Both the position numbers and the translations under genes were made by a program. Shown here piece by piece: positions 6,083-9,538 of a DNA stretch of 9,538 bases (positions are counted from its first letter, which is position 1; each line of letters starts with the position of its first letter). This DNA is from an uncultured Flavihumibacter sp. (GTDB taxonomy: Bacteria > Bacteroidota > Bacteroidia > Chitinophagales > Chitinophagaceae). Below the pieces are notes generated by a model. The model saw nothing but the letters and a program-made list of their open reading frames with translations, searched no databases and was not told where the DNA came from. The DNA lies in assembly GCA_946481605.1 (NCBI GenBank), contig CAMLPA010000102.1:1-9538 (forward strand), given 5' to 3'.

Positions 6083-7006
6083 ATGATCAGCAGAAGAAAC
6101 ATCAGGGTGAAAGTGATGCAGAGTTTGTACACGCTGGACGCCCTCGAAGCAGATTTGAAGCCGGGAGAACCGGCGAAGATACTCCAGAAACATCTTGATC
6201 AGACCCGGGAACTGTTCGTTTACCTCGTTTACATGGTTACTGAGATCGCGCGTTACGCCGAAACCGACAGCAGGCTGCGCTCTTCCAAACACCTTCCCTC
6301 CCAGGAAGACCTGAACGTAAACATCAAGCTCGCAGGCAATGAATTGTTGTGGAAAATCATGGAAGATCCCGCCTGGGCTATCGCCATGGGTTCCGTAAAA
6401 CCGCAACACGTGGAAGGTTCCGCTGAACTGGTGCGTAAACTGTACCTCGAACTGGCGGAATCCGACATTTATAAATTGTACATCCACCAGGATGGCAGGG
6501 AAAAGAAAACAGAAAAACAGATCATCGAATACATCTTCACGCAACTGATGCTGGGCAGCGATGATTTTGTAGGGCACATTGAAGAGCATTTTTCCAACTG
6601 GGACGACGACGCGGAAATGGTGCACCAACTCACCCTTCAATACATCCTGAAACCCGGCAACGGCGCTTTCCAGGAAATGGTGAGCAAAGAAAAACGTGAA
6701 TTCGCCTTCGGTTTGCTCCGCACCGTGCTGGAGAAAAAAGAAACCAATATGGAACTGATCCGCCCCAAACTGAAGAACTGGGACGCGGAACGGATCGCCG
6801 TACTCGACCTGATTCTGCTCCAGATGGGGATTTCAGAGTTTCTTTACTTTGAAACCATCCCCCCGAAAGTGACCATCAACGAATACATTGATCTCGCCAA
6901 GGAATACAGTACGCCACAAAGCGGACAGTTCGTGAACGGGTTGCTGGACAATATCCACAAAGACCTTTCCGCTGCGGGTAAACTGCACAAAGTGAACTTC
7001 CGGTAA
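6083..7006 (+). CDS. nusB: transcription antitermination factor NusB, long Bacteroidota form
   Basis: NusB binds boxA RNA with NusE (ribosomal protein S10) and supports antitermination on rRNA operons. This protein has 307 residues, roughly twice the E. coli protein. The first 20 residues (SRRNIRVKVMQSLYTLDAL) resemble the Arg-rich first helix of NusB. The rest of the fold appears at about 200-295: KEKREFAFGLLR, then DAERIAVLDLILLQMGISEFLYF, then IPPKVTINEYIDLAKEYS and the closing GQFVNGLLDNI. Residues about 25-195 are helical and charged and have no counterpart in short NusB proteins, so the domain looks split by a long insertion. ATG 6083 gives the expected N-terminus and follows a strong promoter. 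The next gene begins 45 nt downstream with its own promoter box. Confidence 0.93.
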   Translation: MISRRNIRVKVMQSLYTLDALEADLKPGEPAKILQKHLDQTRELFVYLVYMVTEIARYAETDSRLRSSKHLPSQEDLNVNIKLAGNELLWKIMEDPAWAIAMGSVKPQHVEGSAELVRKLYLELAESDIYKLYIHQDGREKKTEKQIIEYIFTQLMLGSDDFVGHIEEHFSNWDDDAEMVHQLTLQYILKPGNGAFQEMVSKEKREFAFGLLRTVLEKKETNMELIRPKLKNWDAERIAVLDLILLQMGISEFLYFETIPPKVTINEYIDLAKEYSTPQSGQFVNGLLDNIHKDLSAAGKLHKVNFR

Positions 7007-7026
7007 ACCGATATAAAGCAATTAAT

Positions 7027-7034
7027 TACCTTTG
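7027..7034 (+). promoter_or_regulatory. TACCTTTG -7 promoter box before the DUF1573 gene
   Basis: TACCTTTG matches the Bacteroidota -7 consensus exactly and ends 17 bp before the ATG at 7052, implying a leader of about 11 nt. No TTTG is seen at the usual -33 distance. It would allow the DUF1573-yajC pair to be transcribed separately from nusB, in addition to read-through. Confidence 0.5.
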
Positions 7035-7051
7035 CCTCTCAAATAAATTCT

Positions 7052-7510
7052 ATGAAGCGATTTATATTGGCATCCTTACTGCTCGCCGGCGCGCTTGCTG
7101 CCTGCAACAACGCAGATACACAGGGTAAAAACGCCACGCTCCAACCTGATCCTCAACTCGGCCCGGAGCAGGTAGACAGCAGTACCTTCACCACCATTCA
7201 GTGGATCGATTCGGTGAAGCAGGTGGGAAAAATCAATGAAGGACAAAAACTGGTACTCAGTTTCCGGTTCAAAAATACGGGCGATAAACCCCTGATCATT
7301 CAAACCGTTTCCCCCGGCTGTGGCTGTACCGTAGCCGATAAGCCCGAAAAGCCCATCGCTCCCGGTAACGAAGCGGAGATCAAAGGTGAATTCGACAGCA
7401 ACGGCCGCGTTGGCATGTTGCACAAAACCATCGTTGTAACCGCCAACACCAAAGGCACACAAAGCCATACACTCGTTTTCGAAGGAGAAGTGGTGGCCAT
7501 GAAGAAGTAA
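7052..7510 (+). CDS. DUF1573 domain lipoprotein
   Basis: A 152-residue predicted lipoprotein. The signal peptide (KRFILASLLLAGALAAC) ends in the lipobox L-A-A-C with Cys18 as the lipidated residue. The residues after it (NNADTQG) are not rich in acidic residues, so there is no obvious surface-export signal and a periplasm-facing position is more likely. Residues about 50-148 form the DUF1573 domain, an Ig-like beta-sandwich: FRFKNTGDKPLII, then SPGCGCTV (88-94) with the Cys90/Cys92 pair typical of the family, then IAPGNEAEIKGEFDS and KTIVVTANT. The molecular function is not known; the fold resembles ASPM/SPD-2/hydin-type domains. It sits between nusB and yajC and is probably cotranscribed with yajC, 37 nt downstream. 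Confidence 0.9.
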   Translation: MKRFILASLLLAGALAACNNADTQGKNATLQPDPQLGPEQVDSSTFTTIQWIDSVKQVGKINEGQKLVLSFRFKNTGDKPLIIQTVSPGCGCTVADKPEKPIAPGNEAEIKGEFDSNGRVGMLHKTIVVTANTKGTQSHTLVFEGEVVAMKK

Positions 7511-7547
7511 CCTCAGGGTTCAATCCAAATCATATAAATAAGTAGCA

Positions 7548-7889
7548 ATGACACAAGCATTTTTTTTCCTGGCGGCCAACCCCGGCGGACAAGGCGGCGG
7601 TTCAGGATTTCAGTTTATTTTCCTGGGACTCATGATCGTTGTTTTCTGGTTGTTCATGATCCGCCCGCAGGCTAAAAAAGCAAAAGAACAAAAGAAGTTC
7701 ATCGAGAACATGGAAAAAGGTTCTAAAGTAGTGACCATCGCAGGTATCCACGGCACCGTTTTCAGAATCAATGAAGACGGTACAATCCAACTGGAAGTGA
7801 GCCCCGGCAGCTACCTGAAGATTGAAAAATCCGCCATCTCCATGGAATGGACAGCGCAACTGAATAAAAAAGCAGAAGCCGCCAAATAA
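7548..7889 (+). CDS. yajC: Sec translocon accessory protein YajC
   Basis: A 113-residue inner-membrane protein associated with SecDF and the SecYEG translocon. After a short Gly-rich N-terminal segment (PGGQGGGSG, 12-20), one transmembrane helix spans about 21-38. It is followed directly by the family signature MIRPQAKKAKEQKKF (37-51) at the cytoplasmic face. The conserved small domain comes next: GSKVVTIAGIHGTVFRI (58-74), then LEVSPGSYLKIEKSAI. YajC commonly carries Gly-Gly at the position of Ala-Gly here. Length matches the family. ATG 7548 is the natural start. The gene ends 3 bp before an intrinsic terminator. Confidence 0.97.
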   Translation: MTQAFFFLAANPGGQGGGSGFQFIFLGLMIVVFWLFMIRPQAKKAKEQKKFIENMEKGSKVVTIAGIHGTVFRINEDGTIQLEVSPGSYLKIEKSAISMEWTAQLNKKAEAAK

Positions 7890-7892
7890 CTG

Positions 7893-7919
7893 AAAGCCGG
7901 ATTCATTTCCGGCTTTTTC
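7893..7919 (+). terminator. intrinsic terminator after yajC
   Basis: Perfect 9-bp arms AAAGCCGGA (7893-7901) and TCCGGCTTT (7908-7916) flank a 6-nt loop (TTCATT) and are followed by further T residues. It lies 3 bp after the yajC stop codon and 24 bp before coaE, so it should end most nusB/DUF1573/yajC transcripts. Confidence 0.9.
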
Positions 7920-7942
7920 TTTTCATTTTTTTCCTTCTCCAC

Positions 7943-8551
7943 ATGACGTTCAAAGTCGGCATTACCGGTGGCATTGGTTCTGGAAAATCAACTGTGGCAC
8001 ACGTGTTCTCCACACTCGGCGTACCCGTGTACTATGCCGATGATGCCGCCAAACACATTATGAACGTGGACCCTGCCGTGAAAGAAGCCATCACAGCCCT
8101 CTTCGGGGAGGAAGTTTACGAAGGGGGAACATTACAACGGAAGGCGCTTTCCGCCAAAGTTTTCAACGATAAAGACAAACTCGCACAACTCAATGCCATC
8201 GTTCATCCGGCAACCATTCGCTTCGGGAACGAATGGCTCGAACGGCAAACTTACCCCTACGCCATTAAAGAAGCCGCACTGCTTTTTGAAACAGGCACCG
8301 CCGCCCAGCTTGATTTTATTATAGGTGTTTACGCGCCCGACACGTTGCGCATCCGCCGTGTAATGGAACGCGACGGCGTTTCGAGAGAACTGGTGAAACA
8401 AAGGATGGAAAAACAAATCCAGGAACAGATCAAAATGCGTTTGTGCGATACCGTGATCGTCAACAACGACCAGGAAATGGTGATCCCGCAGGTATTGGCA
8501 TTGCACGAACAACTGCTGCAACGCGCACATACAAAAAATACAACCACCTGA
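7943..8551 (+). CDS. coaE: dephospho-CoA kinase
   Basis: A 202-residue cytoplasmic kinase that phosphorylates the 3'-hydroxyl of dephospho-CoA with ATP, the last step of coenzyme A synthesis. The P-loop GGIGSGKST is at 9-17. YYADDAAK (30-37) follows, with the conserved Asp region used in catalysis and substrate binding. LNAIVHPAT (83-91) and KEAALLFETG (109-118) are family blocks. The lid region RDGVSRELVKQRMEKQ (143-158) comes next, and CDTVIVNND near 168-176 matches the family's typical A-D-x-V-I-x-N block. Length is normal. ATG 7943 places the P-loop at the expected distance. No TAnnTTTG promoter was found between the yajC terminator and this gene, so expression may depend on read-through or on a promoter inside yajC. 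The hemJ start follows after 1 nt. Confidence 0.97.
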   Translation: MTFKVGITGGIGSGKSTVAHVFSTLGVPVYYADDAAKHIMNVDPAVKEAITALFGEEVYEGGTLQRKALSAKVFNDKDKLAQLNAIVHPATIRFGNEWLERQTYPYAIKEAALLFETGTAAQLDFIIGVYAPDTLRIRRVMERDGVSRELVKQRMEKQIQEQIKMRLCDTVIVNNDQEMVIPQVLALHEQLLQRAHTKNTTT

Positions 8552-8552
8552 C

Positions 8553-9104
8553 ATGGGAAACCTGTACATCAAAGCGCTGCACATCATATTCGTGGTGACC
8601 TGGTTCGCCGGGCTGTTCTATATGGTGCGTCTGCTGATCTACAATACAGAAGCGCAAACGCGTCCGGAAGTGGAACGTAAGGTGTTGCAGGAACAGTACC
8701 GCATCATGTTAACGCGGTTGTGGTACGGCATTACCTGGCCTTCAGCCGTATTGACCCTGGTGTTCGGGCTCTCCACACTCTTCAGCGGAAACTGGCACCT
8801 GATCCTGTTCCGGCCGGAAGGGCTGTGGTTGCTGATAAAACTGGTATTGGTACTGCTGTTGTATGCATACCATTTCTCGCTGCACCATCTTTATAAAGCA
8901 CAGTTAAAGGGCGTATTCCGGTATTCGTCGCAGCAGTTGCGCGTATGGAACGAAGTAGCCACCATCTTCCTCGTGGCCATCGTTATGCTGGTGGTGGTGA
9001 AAACGGGTCTCAGCCTGGTTTGGGGACTTGGTGGTTTATTGTTGTTCGTGGTCGTATTGATGAGCGCGATCAGGATTTATAAAAACATCCGTTCAGGAAA
9101 ATAG
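8553..9104 (+). CDS. hemJ: protoporphyrinogen oxidase HemJ-like membrane protein
   Basis: A 183-residue integral membrane protein of the HemJ (UPF0093) family, which oxidises protoporphyrinogen IX to protoporphyrin IX in many bacteria lacking HemG and HemY. The N-terminal signature KALHIIFVVTWFAGLFYMVR (7-26) carries the conserved His10, a probable haem ligand or catalytic residue. Hydrophobic helices lie at about 7-28, 55-77, 92-112, 133-151 and 153-172. The third contains LIKLVLVLLLYAYH with the conserved Lys96, and SLHHLYK follows. The fifth helix and the basic tail (IRIYKNIRSGK) extend beyond the four-helix core; I recall similar tails in other Bacteroidota members. It starts 1 nt after coaE ends, so translation is probably coupled. 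It converges with the RCK gene, with a 3-nt gap and no terminator between them. Confidence 0.9.
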   Translation: MGNLYIKALHIIFVVTWFAGLFYMVRLLIYNTEAQTRPEVERKVLQEQYRIMLTRLWYGITWPSAVLTLVFGLSTLFSGNWHLILFRPEGLWLLIKLVLVLLLYAYHFSLHHLYKAQLKGVFRYSSQQLRVWNEVATIFLVAIVMLVVVKTGLSLVWGLGGLLLFVVVLMSAIRIYKNIRSGK

Positions 9105-9107
9105 TCC

Positions 9108-9538
9108 TCAGGATTCCAGGAAGCGCTCCAGGTCGCCAATAGCACCAAAAAGTACCAGAATATCTCCTTCGCGCATCGTGGTATCCGGGGAAAGCACGCC
9201 CAGCACTTTTGGCTTTTTCCCCTTCAGCCCAAAAATGTTTTTCTCCTCTACATTCCTGATGATGGTCACCAACTGGGCCTTGTATTTTTCGGTCCAATCT
9301 ATTTCCGATACTTTCTTATCAAAAAACCTGGCGGGAATCTCCGCTTCCAGCAACTGGTATTCATCAGACACCTTAAACGAATCAATGGCCCCTTTTACAT
9401 CCAGTTTGTAGGCCAGTCGTTCAGCGGAATCTTCTTCCGGATAGGTAAATTCGTTGATGTTCATCGCTTCCAGTACCGTTTTCTGCAAAGGAGAAGTAAC
9501 CCTGCAGATGATGCGTTTTACTTTCAGTTCCTTCAGCA
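9108..9538 (-). CDS. TrkA/KtrA-type potassium uptake regulatory protein (RCK), 5' end outside the window
   Basis: The C-terminal 142 codons of an RCK protein. Such cytoplasmic regulators bind nucleotide and gate Trk/Ktr potassium channels. The visible part begins inside the Rossmann-like RCK_N domain (KRIICRVTSPLQKTVLEAMN, then EFTYPEEDSAERLA), closely matching the KtrA-type ending of this domain. Residues after about ALDVKGA form the RCK_C domain: a strand YQLLEAEIP, then the loop through KKPKVLGVLSPDTTMREGDILVLFG and the end of the protein. The frame is open to the window edge, so an apparent start at TTG 9488 is not used. The nucleotide-binding Gly motif would lie outside the window. The partner channel gene (trkH/ktrB type) is not visible here. 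Confidence 0.88.
   Translation of the reverse strand, partial: LKELKVKRIICRVTSPLQKTVLEAMNINEFTYPEEDSAERLAYKLDVKGAIDSFKVSDEYQLLEAEIPARFFDKKVSEIDWTEKYKAQLVTIIRNVEEKNIFGLKGKKPKVLGVLSPDTTMREGDILVLFGAIGDLERFLES

Overview
The window reads as ordinary chromosomal DNA from a Bacteroidota bacterium, most likely the family Chitinophagaceae. Reasons: no Shine-Dalgarno-like sequence stands before the starts, several genes have the Bacteroidota -7 box TAnnTTTG, and the gene families fit (HU-CCDC81/SPOR fusion, DUF1573 lipoprotein, a NusB of about 300 residues, a five-helix HemJ). The family assignment is inferred from family resemblance, not from a database search. I see no insertion sequence, phage gene, CRISPR array, tRNA or rRNA.

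Layout. Positions 1-422 hold the 3' part of a thioredoxin-like redoxin (+). It meets a small two-helix membrane protein (433-735, -) tail to tail. A 75-bp divergent region then leads to an HU/SPOR membrane protein (811-1749, +, TTG start), whose 3' end overlaps by 17 bp that of an MscS-type channel (1733-2821, -). Next on the minus strand is an exported SGNH/GDSL hydrolase (2948-3661). The groES-groEL chaperonin operon follows (groES 5438-5719, groEL 3750-5384, both -), with a strong intrinsic terminator at 3698-3729. A 363-bp region at 5720-6082 separates groES from a plus-strand run: nusB (6083-7006), a DUF1573 lipoprotein (7052-7510), yajC (7548-7889), an intrinsic terminator, coaE (7943-8551) and hemJ (8553-9104). 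The window ends inside a minus-strand TrkA/KtrA-type RCK protein (9108 to the edge).

How the genes relate. The groE pair forms the protein-folding chamber. nusB, yajC and coaE are housekeeping genes for rRNA antitermination, the Sec translocon accessory and the last step of coenzyme A synthesis. hemJ, whose start lies 1 nt past the coaE stop, covers the penultimate step of protoporphyrin-dependent haem synthesis. MscS and the RCK protein both concern ion and osmotic balance but are not adjacent. The HU/SPOR protein has a DNA-binding-like fold on one side of a membrane helix and a peptidoglycan-binding fold on the other.

I did not find a convincing undescribed system. The observations most worth a second look are the HU/SPOR architecture, the apparent insertion within NusB, the unmarked regulatory region before groES, and the terminator between yajC and coaE.
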